64,000 nt of DNA from Pontiella sulfatireligans (GTDB taxonomy: Bacteria > Verrucomicrobiota > Kiritimatiellia > Kiritimatiellales > Pontiellaceae), in assembly GCF_900890705.1 (NCBI RefSeq), contig NZ_CAAHFH010000001.1:868001-932000 (forward strand). The letters run 5' to 3'. The notes beneath the pieces are model-generated. The model searched no databases, was not told where the DNA came from, and saw nothing but the letters and a program-made list of their open reading frames with translations. Shown piece by piece: positions 35,950-45,245 of the stretch. The position numbers and the translations under genes are program-made. Within the stretch, counting starts at the first letter, position 1; each line of letters opens with the position of its first letter.

Positions 35950-37101
35950 TCATAATTCAATCTGCAAGCGAATAAACTGCGCGTCCAGGCTCTCGGTGGA
36001 AACGCGGTTGGTGACGGTTTCAAAGCTAGCATCGATTGCGAAGCTGCCAATATCGGCCTCGTAGCCGCTGTTGGTCCATGTGCCCTCAACCAGCTCGTCA
36101 TTGAGCTCCAGATAATAGCTTAATCCGCGGGCGGCGGCATCCAGCCGGCGGCGGTAGACATAGACCATCCAGTTGGTGCCGCCTTCGGCCTGGTTGCTGT
36201 AGGTCGGCATCAACGCCGCATCGACATCGGCTTTGGGGTCCCCGCCCAGGCCATATTCATACAGGTTGTTCAACGCATCGTGGTCCGGATTGGCGGCATA
36301 GTTGGTTTCAGACCCCGTCAGGCCTTTTTCCTGCGCCCACAGGTCATACGGCGAGAGCACCGGATCATCGGACGAGACAACCCTGAAATTGTCCCAATAG
36401 TCCATGCCGTTGTTTGCCGGACCGACGCCGCCAAAAAAGGCATACAGCCCTGTATTCGTTGCCGAGGCGCTCCGGAAGTTGGTCTCTGGAACCGACATGA
36501 CCAGACTGCCGACCGTGCCGTTGGTGTCGGAGTTGTACATGGCCGCGGATGCATTCATGAAAGGGAAGTTGGTGTTCTCGGTGTCCCGCGAAGCCGTCAG
36601 GGTCACGTAATACCAGCTGTTGGGCGTAACGCTGTTGGTGGTCGATGACGCCGGCCGTAGATTGCCATCCTTGAGCACGAGGACATATTCGTTGGTGTTT
36701 CCGCCTTCCTTGATCAACACATAGAATTCTTCGGGATCCGACGTCCCCCCTCCCGCATGCACGTAGTCATCCGTTTCGTCTCTGGTAAATCCCAGCCAGA
36801 AGTTTTCCGCAGACGTAGAGTTCACGTTGTTCTTAACCTTAACATACATGGAAACCGTCAGCTCGTTGGATGCAAGGTTGAAGGAGGCCTGATTGCAGGC
36901 AAACACCTGCCCCGAATTGCTCGGCTTCACCGCGCCCGAGTCACCTAGGCCGCCACTTTCGACATTGGCCGTGTTTAAATCGTTGTCGTTGTTATTGAAC
37001 AAGGTGGCCAGATCGTTGGTGCTGTTAAAATCAACAAACACGCCCGCCGATGCCCCCATGCCAACCAGTACAGAAATACATCCCAGAATTAACTTCTTCA
37101 T
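35950..37101 (-). CDS. Secreted LamG-like protein (paralogue of the PEP-CTERM protein)
   Basis: Secreted protein of 383 residues with a signal peptide (1-20, ending ASA). Residues 21-250 are paralogous to the LamG-like part of the PEP-CTERM protein at 35061-35867 (FVDFN-x-TNDLA, SGQVFA, ENFWLGFT, FFGGVGPANNG). The C-terminal part differs: a DPDHDALNNLYEY-like Ca-binding turn (here NPDHDALNNLYEYGLGGDP) and a beta-domain ending QFIRLQIEL replace the PEP-CTERM signal. The open frame extends to 37356, but AGGAG five bases before ATG 37101 and the leader fix the start; the extension overlaps gene relics. Possible glycan-binding role. Confidence 0.8.
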   Translation of the reverse strand: MKKLILGCISVLVGMGASAGVFVDFNSTNDLATLFNNNDNDLNTANVESGGLGDSGAVKPSNSGQVFACNQASFNLASNELTVSMYVKVKNNVNSTSAENFWLGFTRDETDDYVHAGGGTSDPEEFYVLIKEGGNTNEYVLVLKDGNLRPASSTTNSVTPNSWYYVTLTASRDTENTNFPFMNASAAMYNSDTNGTVGSLVMSVPETNFRSASATNTGLYAFFGGVGPANNGMDYWDNFRVVSSDDPVLSPYDLWAQEKGLTGSETNYAANPDHDALNNLYEYGLGGDPKADVDAALMPTYSNQAEGGTNWMVYVYRRRLDAAARGLSYYLELNDELVEGTWTNSGYEADIGSFAIDASFETVTNRVSTESLDAQFIRLQIEL

Positions 37102-37286
37102 ATCTCTCCTCGTTTTACCGGGATTTCTGTTTAATTTGGCGGAAAACTGCGTTTTCACACCTATGGCGGACCTTTTAACCGCCCCCGAAACCTGCTTAAT
37201 AATAGAGTATCCGTATTGTAAAAGCGGATTTGGACACGCTGGTGGATTTTTTGGAGAATTATCGTCCTGACTGAATAAAAGGCCGT

Positions 37287-37352
37287 TTATTGGAACTGAA
37301 CCGTCCAGGTTACTTCCTGGATTTCCAATGATTGGAGAACGACTTTCACCAG
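37287..37352 (-). pseudogene. Relic tail of a GH36-like glycosidase (paralogue of 40262-42664)
   Basis: Ending at TAA 37287-37289, one minus-strand frame reads LVKVVLQSLEIQEVTWTVQF plus Q. The protein at 40262-42664 ends GLVRVVLESPENREVSWTVQ plus F, so about 21 codons match closely. A TGA immediately precedes the match and nothing else of the gene remains. This is the 3' stub of a deleted paralogue. Confidence 0.65.
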
Positions 37353-37361
37353 TCATTTCCC

Positions 37362-37487
37362 TTAATTTTCAAGCTCTTCTGCAACGTTCAAACGCTCCCC
37401 TTTAACAACGTGCTGGGTTAATCGCCGGCAGTGCTGCCCAATAGGGCAAGGAAGCACCTCGTCCGCCGGAGCATCGGTGCGCCGACT
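37362..37487 (-). pseudogene. Relic tail of a GH36-like glycosidase (paralogue of 37644-40223)
   Basis: A minus-strand frame ending at TAA 37362 reads DAPADEVLPCPIGQHCRRLT, then QHVVKGERLNVAEELEN. The intact neighbour at 37644-40223 ends with APEDEVLPLTVGQNYRRQTQ before its last eleven residues. The match (AP-x-DEVLP, GQ, RR-x-TQ) covers roughly 20 codons and identifies the 3' end of a deleted duplicate of that gene. Confidence 0.65.
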
Positions 37488-37608
37488 ACGCGGCCGGCAG
37501 CCGCCTCTCAATCAAACCGCGAACCGAATCAACCGCCGAACCTTCTGCTTTTAAAAGCAGCGGGAAAGCAACAAGCAGACCGAGGATTATTTTCTGTTTC
37601 GTTTTCAT
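37486..37608 (-). pseudogene. Relic head of an exported enzyme, GH89 (alpha-N-acetylglucosaminidase)-like
   Basis: ATG 37608 opens a 40-codon frame: signal peptide MKTKQKIILGLLVAFPLLL, then KAEGSAVDSVRGLIERRLP, AA and TAG. The A-V-x-x-V-x-G-L-I-x-R-x-L-P pattern is typical of the first helix of mature GH89 enzymes. The frame stops where the glycosidase-tail relic begins, in a different frame, as expected from a deletion joining the head of one gene to the tail of another. Family assignment rests on a short match. Confidence 0.5.
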
Positions 37609-37643
37609 GAGAGGGCCTTTTAATTTCTACGCTGCGGAATAAA

Positions 37644-40223
37644 TTACTTGAGTTCAATCGCGGTTTCCGGAACCAGACACTGCGTCTGACGCCGGTAATT
37701 CTGCCCGACGGTTAATGGCAGGACTTCGTCCTCTGGCGCCGCCTGGGTCTCCACCGGACAATCAGCAACCAGCCAAGCCTCCATCAAAACCGAGTCGCCT
37801 GAAGCGACCGTCTTCATGAGACGCCTTGTTTTTGCTGGAACCTTTTCCAGCGAAAAGACGCCGGCCTCGGCGGTGATATTCAGCGTCTTTCCGCGATACG
37901 CACGTAGGTCGTAGGTCGCAAGCGTCCATGCTCTGCCGTTACTGGTGCGCGTCGCCGCCGCCGGCTCGCCATTAATCAAAACCGATGCGATCGCCAGTTT
38001 CTCGGTCTGCAGAAGCAGATCATAGCGCGCCAACTCTTCATCCGGAACGGTCACCTTCAAGCTCCAGACCGACTTCGAAGTGTCCACGGTCGCTTTCGGC
38101 AATGGAGCGGGTTGTACGGCGGTTTTCACCACTGGCGATCCCGGCTCCAGTTCATAAATCAGCACGGAGTCGCCGGGAACCGTCACGCTCATCGCCTTGC
38201 CGGAGGTCAGCGCCCACGGCATCTGCTCGACAAACGGATAGATCGCCCGAGCGTGATAGGCCTTCCCCTTCGCGCCGCGGAAGTAGACCGAAGCATCGAA
38301 AGGAACCGTCAATGTCTGTTCGGCGCGGTCGGGATTGCGGACCACGAGCACCGCCCGATCGTCCACCCAGCTGACATAGCCATAGACCTGCCCTTTTGCA
38401 CAGTCGCCACCGATCAAAACCGTATTGAGCATGCGATCCTGGTTTTGCTGCGCCCAGGCGCAGGCTTTTCCCAGCACTTCCCACTGCGCGTCATCGAAGA
38501 GCGAATTCGAGATGTAGAGCTCCTTGAGCAGCGTGCCGCGCCCAAGGTACATCACCACATAGTTCGACCAATCCAGCAGCGTATCCTTGAAATCGGTAAA
38601 CGGCTTCCGTTCGGTATAGAGAATCCCATGCGTCATAAAATTGGCAATCGGCAATACCGGGCGCGCACACACCGTCGGATTATTGAAGCTCTTATAGAAA
38701 TGATTATCCCGATAAGAGGTCGCGCCTTCGCGTAACGAGAGCTGCGGCCAATCGCTGTTGGAAGGCGAGTCGCCCGACTGCATCCAGATGCACTCCATAA
38801 ACTGCAGCCAGAACGGAGAAAAGGTTGATCCGTTGGTATAGTTGATATACACGTTCGGATTCAGGCTGCGCTCATAGGCAATCAGCTCTAGCGTGACATC
38901 CAGACAGGCTTCCCGGGCGTGGCGCGGACGCAAATAATGCGGCGTCAAACAATGATTAAAGTCATGCTTAAAATACGTCACGCTGGCGTCTTCGATCAAG
39001 AAGCGAAGCGATTCCTTGAGGTCCGCCTGATATTTGGGGTTTAGAATATCAAAATATTTCTGCCCCCCCCACTGCTTCGGCGGCTTATAGTTTTCCAGCG
39101 GAACCGCCGGTGTATAGCCCAATTTAATTCCGGGTTCCAGCGGAGAGGTCGAACCGTCGAGTCCGAGCCAAATCCCCAACTCGATATCAAGTGCCGCCAG
39201 TGCTGCGGAAATTTCAGGAAGGGGGTCATGTTGCGAGCCGGGCTCGTAAATTCGTTTATAATCTTTCTTCTGCTGCCAGCCGTCATCGGGGACCATCGCA
39301 TCAAGATGCGCCCCGTACTTGGCCAGGTTTTCGGCCAGCGTGCGTGAAAAACCGTTCACATAGCCGTCGACCGTCAAATGCTTGGCCTCCCGGTTGTACC
39401 AGTTGTTATGATGCAAATGGCTGCGCGCCGGACGGCGGGTCAGGTTGATATAATCGAGGAGCGCCAACTCGGCATTCTCGCCCGGCGTCGCGCTCAGCCC
39501 CAGCACAGCCGGCTTGCTCGCAACGCCCCAACTTCCATCCGCCTGCCGTTTGGCATGGCCGGGGAAATGAAACAGCGTCACAAGACCGTCGCGCGGAGCG
39601 CGTTCGTTTTCGCCGTCCTCCAGATCGATCGTATAGTGCCAGGTATAGCTGTATTTCGGGTTCACAAACCCATCGCTGTGCCGGCTGTAGAACGCCGGAT
39701 AGTCCATGGCCACAAACCAGTTTCCGAGAAAGATGGGCTGGCCCTCGCCACCGCGGGAAGCCGTTTGCTTCGAGGAGAAACGCAGCACCTGCAGCCGGTC
39801 GACGACATCGCCTTCCTTCATTTTCAGAAAGACCGTTTTGCGTATAAACGGATCGCTGCCAAGGGTGTAGGATACGACAATCTGCGCCGGGGCAGCTCCG
39901 GAAGATGCAATCGGCTGGTAATGAAACCGAACAACCTGCATCCCGTCGGCACGCTCATGCTCCACCTCTGCAATTTTATAGTCCTCCACGGTAAAGCGTG
40001 ATCCATCGAGCAGCAGAATTTCAAACTCGTCGCTGTCCATGGAGAGCACGTCGCTGCCGTCGGGCCGACGGCACTGTTCGAGCGACCACGCATTTCCCTG
40101 CTTGGCAAAAACCGCTTCGATATGGCCGTTTCGCAGAATGGCCGGCGACGCCGATGGTTTTGCAACCCCCAGGTTCGCTACCAGCAACACAAGCAGAGAT
40201 AATCCAACATATTTTTTCTTCAT
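37644..40223 (-). CDS. Exported alpha-galactosidase-like glycosidase (GH36-like)
   Basis: Predicted retaining alpha-glycosidase of 859 residues with a signal peptide (about 1-21, ending GVA). A large N-terminal beta-sandwich (to about 280) is followed by a (beta/alpha)8 barrel: DAMVPDDGWQ at a substrate-binding strand, the candidate nucleophile Asp in VTYFKHDFNHC, and a candidate acid/base Asp in WMQSGDSPSNSDW. A C-terminal beta region follows. AGGA five bases before ATG 40223 decides the start over 40238. It is 38 bp downstream of another GH36-like gene with which it shares only the fold. Clan GH-D assignment is fairly sure; exact family and sugar are not. Confidence 0.75.
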   Translation of the reverse strand: MKKKYVGLSLLVLLVANLGVAKPSASPAILRNGHIEAVFAKQGNAWSLEQCRRPDGSDVLSMDSDEFEILLLDGSRFTVEDYKIAEVEHERADGMQVVRFHYQPIASSGAAPAQIVVSYTLGSDPFIRKTVFLKMKEGDVVDRLQVLRFSSKQTASRGGEGQPIFLGNWFVAMDYPAFYSRHSDGFVNPKYSYTWHYTIDLEDGENERAPRDGLVTLFHFPGHAKRQADGSWGVASKPAVLGLSATPGENAELALLDYINLTRRPARSHLHHNNWYNREAKHLTVDGYVNGFSRTLAENLAKYGAHLDAMVPDDGWQQKKDYKRIYEPGSQHDPLPEISAALAALDIELGIWLGLDGSTSPLEPGIKLGYTPAVPLENYKPPKQWGGQKYFDILNPKYQADLKESLRFLIEDASVTYFKHDFNHCLTPHYLRPRHAREACLDVTLELIAYERSLNPNVYINYTNGSTFSPFWLQFMECIWMQSGDSPSNSDWPQLSLREGATSYRDNHFYKSFNNPTVCARPVLPIANFMTHGILYTERKPFTDFKDTLLDWSNYVVMYLGRGTLLKELYISNSLFDDAQWEVLGKACAWAQQNQDRMLNTVLIGGDCAKGQVYGYVSWVDDRAVLVVRNPDRAEQTLTVPFDASVYFRGAKGKAYHARAIYPFVEQMPWALTSGKAMSVTVPGDSVLIYELEPGSPVVKTAVQPAPLPKATVDTSKSVWSLKVTVPDEELARYDLLLQTEKLAIASVLINGEPAAATRTSNGRAWTLATYDLRAYRGKTLNITAEAGVFSLEKVPAKTRRLMKTVASGDSVLMEAWLVADCPVETQAAPEDEVLPLTVGQNYRRQTQCLVPETAIELK

Positions 40224-40261
40224 ATAGTCCTCGTTCATTTATGCCAAAGCATCTGATCCGG

Positions 40262-42664
40262 CTAGAACTGCACCGTCCAGGAAACCTCTCGGTTTTCCGG
40301 CGATTCTAAAACGACGCGCACCAATCCCTTTTCCTTCTTCAGGCTGGCTTTGGCGCTGGATGCCACCGATCTGGCCGCTGCTCCATTCGATGCCACCACA
40401 ATGGTATAGGATTCGCCGGCCACCACCGATGAGGTTGCGGAGAGGGTTTTCTTTTTCGCATCCCAGACGACATCTTTCATATCCAGCATGCCCTGCAGAA
40501 TATGGCGGTCGGTGGAAAGCACCTGCGGGTGGTTCACTTTTTCGCGCACGGAAACCATCAACGCCTGCCCCTTCTCGAGCGACACGGTAAACGCGGTTGC
40601 ACCGGAAACGGTATCCACCAGCGCATCATTCCAGAAGTCGTAGACATAGTACGATTTTTTCGGATCGAGCCCGAGCGAACCGGTCGTCATTGGATCGGCG
40701 CTCAGCGGTACAGAGATCTCTTTCGGCTTTTTATCGTGATTAAAAACCAGGATCTGCTGCCAGCCGAGCTCCACGTCAAGCGCATAGATATTGGGGTCTT
40801 CCAGACTTTGGAAAAGATCAACCGGACGCACAAGCACATTGTCAGGGATCACCGGATAGACGCGTTCGAGATCGTGCAGCACCTCCGGCGACATGTCGCG
40901 GAACGAGCTGGCGAGCTCCAGCCGCGCGCTGACCATGTAGAGCGTGCTCAGCCAAGTGCGCAGCTGCGTTTGAGTCAGCGGCCGATCCGGCTTTGCGATG
41001 GCCTTGCTGTCGGGGTAATAGTTGTAGAGCACGCGATTTTTATACCAGCGCAGTCCAATCTTGCTGACCATTTCGGGATCGAAGCCGGAGCCGTCGCCGG
41101 TGACGCGCTGCAAGTCCACCACCCCAAGCGTCGCTTCCATCAGCGGGCAGTGTTTTCCGCCGAGCAGGCGTTCGTGCAGATAGGCCCCGGGACCGAGACC
41201 TTCGCGACAGGTTTCATAATAGCTGCGATAGGCGCTGAGGGTCGTGGCATACGGGTCTTCGAACCCTCCTTCGGGATGCCATCCGGTTTCCGGATAATCA
41301 AACTTGATCCCCTTCATGCCTTCGGCCCGCAGTCGCTGCCACATGGCCAGCATATAGGCTTTGAATCCGGGATCGGTCGGGTCGTAGGAGACCGGAGGCC
41401 GGTTATGCCCGTGAAACAGGTGCAGGCGGCTGATGTCGTTGTTCAGCATCCAGTCGGGATGCTCCAAGGCAAAGTCGTTCGACGGCATGCCGACCTGAAA
41501 ATAGGTAAATGGAATCCCGCCGCGTTCAGCAACAGCCGCGCAAAAACTTCCAAAGGTTGGATACGGCTCACGGAGGGTATTGTATTTGGCCCAGTGTTCG
41601 TCGTCGTACCAGCCCTGCTGGGTATTGCCGTGTTTGCCGTAGCAGTAATAGTCGGGCTCAACCCGAACGGCGACCGGCGAATAGTTCAGGAACCCGCTCT
41701 GCTGTACGATATCCATCTCTTCGACCATGCCGGCGGTGTTGTTGATTGGAATGCCGCTGCCCAGACCTCGGTTTTGAGTCGCCCACCCGCAAACGGTTGG
41801 GAAAGAATAAACCTTTGGAGCGGCCTGATGCGCTGCACGCACCGTCTGGCCGTATTTTTCCAGCGAAGCAAATCCGTCGGATGTGCTCAAATCGAGATAA
41901 AACCGGTCGCGCGAAATATAGTCGGTTCCGGGATCAATCAGGCGTCCGTGCGGATCGCTGGCCAGCAGCTCCAGCGACAAACCGCCTTTGGCTTCCGCAA
42001 AACGAACCTCTTTCATAAACTCATAGGTCTGCAATGCGCCGGCCGTCACGCTGCGTCGCTTTTCGCCAGCGAGATAGGTGACGAACGCCATATTCAGGGA
42101 CGAAATCTTCGCCCCCTTGTTCAGTTTAGTTTTCGCCTGACCCGCTCCGCCATTGAGATTCAAGGCCGAGGTGACCCGTTCCTTTTCCGGGATCACGCCG
42201 TCGCAAACAATGGCTTCCTTCAGCCGGACCGGGAAGCTCAGCCGGTTACGGATTCCGAAACCGAGGGCGATAAAATCGGCTTCATCATAAAGATCGATCA
42301 TTAAGATTTCGATCGGGCGGTAGTCATGCGCGATGGTTTTGAAAATTTTGAGCCGCACGCCCTTCCCCAGCGCATCGGCCAACGGCTCCTGCTCAACCGC
42401 GTAGCTGGCAGGATAGGTTTTTGGCACCCGTTTTTCATACTCCGCCTTGCTGAATCCCCGGTCATAAATGAACGAAGCGTTTTTCACTCGGATGTCCCCG
42501 GTCGCCAAATCCGTCACCTGATAGGTTCCCTCGAACAGATTAAACTGAACAGAAATCTTCTGGTTGGCGATGGTAACCACCGGACCGGCCTCCGTCACGG
42601 TCGTTCCGGCCAGGCCGGTGCACGCCAACATCAAACTCAACAAGCTGGCAAACATCATTTTCAT
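40262..42664 (-). CDS. Exported GH36-like glycosidase with C-terminal shared module
   Basis: Predicted alpha-glycosidase of 800 residues. A signal-like leader (1-19, LMLACTGLAG; cleavage by signal peptidase I or II unclear) is followed by an N-terminal beta-sandwich and a barrel with candidate nucleophile Asp in GIKFDYPETGW and candidate acid/base Asp in QRVTGDGSGFD. The last ~110 residues (from STDRHILQGMLDM) form a beta-module also present at the end of the GH36-like protein at 1256-3664. A third copy of the module's tail survives as a relic at 37287-37352. AGGAG lies seven bases before the ATG. It is 45 bp after the GH115 gene. The sugar released is unknown. Confidence 0.75.
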   Translation of the reverse strand: MKMMFASLLSLMLACTGLAGTTVTEAGPVVTIANQKISVQFNLFEGTYQVTDLATGDIRVKNASFIYDRGFSKAEYEKRVPKTYPASYAVEQEPLADALGKGVRLKIFKTIAHDYRPIEILMIDLYDEADFIALGFGIRNRLSFPVRLKEAIVCDGVIPEKERVTSALNLNGGAGQAKTKLNKGAKISSLNMAFVTYLAGEKRRSVTAGALQTYEFMKEVRFAEAKGGLSLELLASDPHGRLIDPGTDYISRDRFYLDLSTSDGFASLEKYGQTVRAAHQAAPKVYSFPTVCGWATQNRGLGSGIPINNTAGMVEEMDIVQQSGFLNYSPVAVRVEPDYYCYGKHGNTQQGWYDDEHWAKYNTLREPYPTFGSFCAAVAERGGIPFTYFQVGMPSNDFALEHPDWMLNNDISRLHLFHGHNRPPVSYDPTDPGFKAYMLAMWQRLRAEGMKGIKFDYPETGWHPEGGFEDPYATTLSAYRSYYETCREGLGPGAYLHERLLGGKHCPLMEATLGVVDLQRVTGDGSGFDPEMVSKIGLRWYKNRVLYNYYPDSKAIAKPDRPLTQTQLRTWLSTLYMVSARLELASSFRDMSPEVLHDLERVYPVIPDNVLVRPVDLFQSLEDPNIYALDVELGWQQILVFNHDKKPKEISVPLSADPMTTGSLGLDPKKSYYVYDFWNDALVDTVSGATAFTVSLEKGQALMVSVREKVNHPQVLSTDRHILQGMLDMKDVVWDAKKKTLSATSSVVAGESYTIVVASNGAAARSVASSAKASLKKEKGLVRVVLESPENREVSWTVQF

Positions 42665-42709
42665 ATTCAGTCTCCTCGATACACTGATTCTTTGGGTTCA
42701 ATTCGATAA

Positions 42710-45088
42710 TCAATCAGGATTACTCAACCGGGAAAGCTTCAGGTCAAGAATCCGGACCGGTTCGCACGTCGCAAGGGTCAGGGTGTTGCGACCTTTTTTA
42801 AGATCCAGCAACAGCACCGTCTGCCAGAGAGGGCCTTTCTGACGATTTAAAGCTTTTGAATCCCTCATTCCCGGCTCGACGGCGTTGAGCAGCCATTCGA
42901 CCGTCGTGCGCTGCCCGTTGAGCGTGACGTAGAGACTGTCGTTCAGGACACTTGGGCAATCCACGAAGAGATCGAGGGCAATAAATCCCTCCACATTGCT
43001 AGTAAAGGTCCAGCTGGCGGAGCCGCCCTCGCCCGGCGCATAGCGCGGCTGCTCGGTCGGTCCGCTGAGCGCCCCATCGACGAGCTGCATCGGTGCCTCG
43101 ATACGCGCCGTGCTCAAAGAGAGTTTCGGAAGCTTCGGCTCAATCTCGTAGCGCCAGCCGACGACCGGCGGACGGAACGGAATGTAGTTGGCGATGGCGG
43201 TCATCTTGTACCACTTGCCGTTCTGCAGGTCGTTGTTGAAATAATCGGCCATTTGCTGGGCAACCATGAACTGAGCGTAGGCCTTCCGGGCCAGCTCATT
43301 GGCCTCCGGCGATCCCTGCTCTGACAGTTCGCGGCTTCGCTTGGCCAGATAGCGCGAGCTGTGCAGGCCGGCACAGGCTTTGACCGGATAGGCGATCAGA
43401 TGGAAATAGGCATCTTGCAGGCGAGCGGGAAGACGCGCAGAAACGGCATCAGTCCGGGAGATGAGTTCCTGCCATTTTTCGGTGCGCTGAATTTCCTCGT
43501 CCCGCTCAAACTGATATTTGTCGGCATCAATATATTCCGCCCGGCAAAATCGAATCAGATCGATAAAGTCGCTCTGGATGGATGCAATTTCTGCGGCCGA
43601 GTCCGCCTCGAAGGTCCGCGCGGCCCACGCCTGATAGTAGGACATTGCGGTTTCTTCCGTCCAGGGTGCCGGGTCCCAGGCCAAATCCATGTAGAACTCG
43701 AGCTCTTTCTCGGCATGCTTAATGTCGCCGACGTTGACGACCCAAAGTTTATCCGTTTTTGCCTGCAGGGCGGCGTGGTGTTCTTTGGCAATTAGATCCA
43801 GCGGGGTGGAGTTGAGCCAGGTGGTGCGCCCGCTGATTCCCGGTCCGAGATGCTGGAAATGATAATACACGCCATTGCCGCCACTGCGCGCCTGCTGATC
43901 GGCATCAGGATATTGGCGCATGGTGCCGCTGTTGTTATCCGGCCAGACCAGAGTGACATCTTCCGGAATAATCAACCCCTCGTTAAATTGCTTCAGCACT
44001 TCTGAATAGGGCACGAAAATTTGAGGGATCTCCTGAGCTGGTTTCTTGAATACATCGGCCAGAATCTGGCGTTGTGCCAGAATACCCTCGTTAATGACGT
44101 CGATGACATCCACCCCGTCCGGCACCTTAATTCCGCTATCACCGCTGCCGCGCATCGCCAGGGTGAAAATATTGTCACACTCTTTCGCTTCGACCACTCG
44201 CTTCTTCAGCCATTCCAGGAACAGCTCTTTGTTCGCGTAATACCCATACTTTTCCCGTCCGTTTTCATCGCCCCATTCGTGCAGCGTATTGCGGTGCAGC
44301 GGCTCATGGTGGCTGGATCCGATGATGATGCCAAAGCGGTTGGCCATCTCCCGATTGCCCTCCACATAATGGAACGGAAAGGTTTTGTGGGGCAGTTGTC
44401 CCCAAATGCGAGAGTTCGTTCGGTTATGCATCGCCGGCCATAGATAATTGGCGCGCAGGCGCAGCATCAGTTCATAGATTTTCTCATAGGCCTTGGGGCC
44501 CAGATGCTCCTCATTAAAATAGTTGCAGGCCCAGGGTCGCAGATGGTTATCTTCGTCGTTAATAAAAATGCCGCGGTATTGCACCGCTGGACCGGCAAAA
44601 ACCTTATCGGAAACACTCAGCTCAATTTCAGTCCGGGGTTCCGGCGGCAGATCGGCCCACCAGATCCACGGGGAGATACCGAGCATTCGCGAGAGTTCCA
44701 GCGTGCCGTAGGCGGTTCCGCGCGGATCGGACCCCATCACCACGACCGAGCCGTTAACGCGGGCGTGTAAAAAGCGTTCCCACCCGCCCGTGAGTTGCTT
44801 CACCGGCAACGTCTCCCGACCAGCGAGTTGCTGGATCAGCGCACTTTTCCCAACCTGTCCGAGATAGATGGCCGGCTTGGCAGACACCGCATGCACAATC
44901 GCAGGGCGCACGCCGCCGATCGCCTCAATATCCTCCGCGAGCATCCGGGCGGCTTCATGAAGTACCGGAGCGGCATCAGCGTCAACGCAGATCGGAGCCA
45001 CATTCCCATTTTTTAAAATCGTGAATGATGAGTCGCACCACGCACTCATGACCACTAGCAAAAACGATAATACTAAGACATTCTTCAT
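42710..45088 (-). CDS. Exported GH115 alpha-glucuronidase-like enzyme
   Basis: Predicted alpha-(4-O-methyl)-glucuronidase of 792 residues. A signal peptide (about 1-18) leads to the GH115 N-terminal domain (PAIYLGQVGKS, WWADLPPEPR). The core follows, with YRGIFINDEDNHLRPWA, LRLRANYLWPAMHN, IIIGSSHHEPLHRN, TLAMRGSGDSG and VWPDNNSGTMRQYPD, all characteristic of GH115. A C-terminal beta region completes the protein at about the family's usual length, minus an accessory domain. Start 45088 is preferred to 45106 on ribosome-site grounds (GAGGTGAT). It suggests a glucuronic-acid branch on the target polysaccharide. Confidence 0.9.
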   Translation of the reverse strand: MKNVLVLSFLLVVMSAWCDSSFTILKNGNVAPICVDADAAPVLHEAARMLAEDIEAIGGVRPAIVHAVSAKPAIYLGQVGKSALIQQLAGRETLPVKQLTGGWERFLHARVNGSVVVMGSDPRGTAYGTLELSRMLGISPWIWWADLPPEPRTEIELSVSDKVFAGPAVQYRGIFINDEDNHLRPWACNYFNEEHLGPKAYEKIYELMLRLRANYLWPAMHNRTNSRIWGQLPHKTFPFHYVEGNREMANRFGIIIGSSHHEPLHRNTLHEWGDENGREKYGYYANKELFLEWLKKRVVEAKECDNIFTLAMRGSGDSGIKVPDGVDVIDVINEGILAQRQILADVFKKPAQEIPQIFVPYSEVLKQFNEGLIIPEDVTLVWPDNNSGTMRQYPDADQQARSGGNGVYYHFQHLGPGISGRTTWLNSTPLDLIAKEHHAALQAKTDKLWVVNVGDIKHAEKELEFYMDLAWDPAPWTEETAMSYYQAWAARTFEADSAAEIASIQSDFIDLIRFCRAEYIDADKYQFERDEEIQRTEKWQELISRTDAVSARLPARLQDAYFHLIAYPVKACAGLHSSRYLAKRSRELSEQGSPEANELARKAYAQFMVAQQMADYFNNDLQNGKWYKMTAIANYIPFRPPVVGWRYEIEPKLPKLSLSTARIEAPMQLVDGALSGPTEQPRYAPGEGGSASWTFTSNVEGFIALDLFVDCPSVLNDSLYVTLNGQRTTVEWLLNAVEPGMRDSKALNRQKGPLWQTVLLLDLKKGRNTLTLATCEPVRILDLKLSRLSNPD

Positions 45089-45245
45089 TACATCACCTCT
45101 TGCCATTCTTCTTTATAGGAAACCATACGTTCCCGCCTATAGATCAACGTGTACGAACACCTTTGAGTTGGCCGTGCGCCCCCTTTGGCCTTCGGTTTCA
45201 ACCTACGCTTTGGCCGGACAGGTTCCTGCCCAGCTTTTTGATCTT
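45089..45245 (-). other. Intergenic stretch with an open, basic 52-codon frame
   Basis: After the stop of the sulfatase at 45246 the same minus-strand frame stays open for about 52 codons (IKDQKAGQEPVRPKRRLKPK, then AKGGARPTQRCSYTLIYRRE and more) until it meets the GH115 start. It has no start or ribosome site of its own. It also holds GTGTACGAACAC, an inverted repeat (GTGT/ACAC). It could be a decayed coding tail or a regulatory spacer; I could not decide. Confidence 0.35.

Noticed and set aside
37102-37356. N-terminal extension of the LamG-like protein to ATG 37356
   Set aside because: The extension lacks a ribosome site, runs through the glycosidase-tail relic in another frame, and precedes a clear signal peptide with AGGAG at 37101.
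40502-42304. 600-codon plus-strand open frame
   Set aside because: It is antisense to the GH36-like gene at 40262-42664, whose leader, motifs and ribosome site are clear. High GC and codon bias leave the opposite strand open. No domain was recognised.
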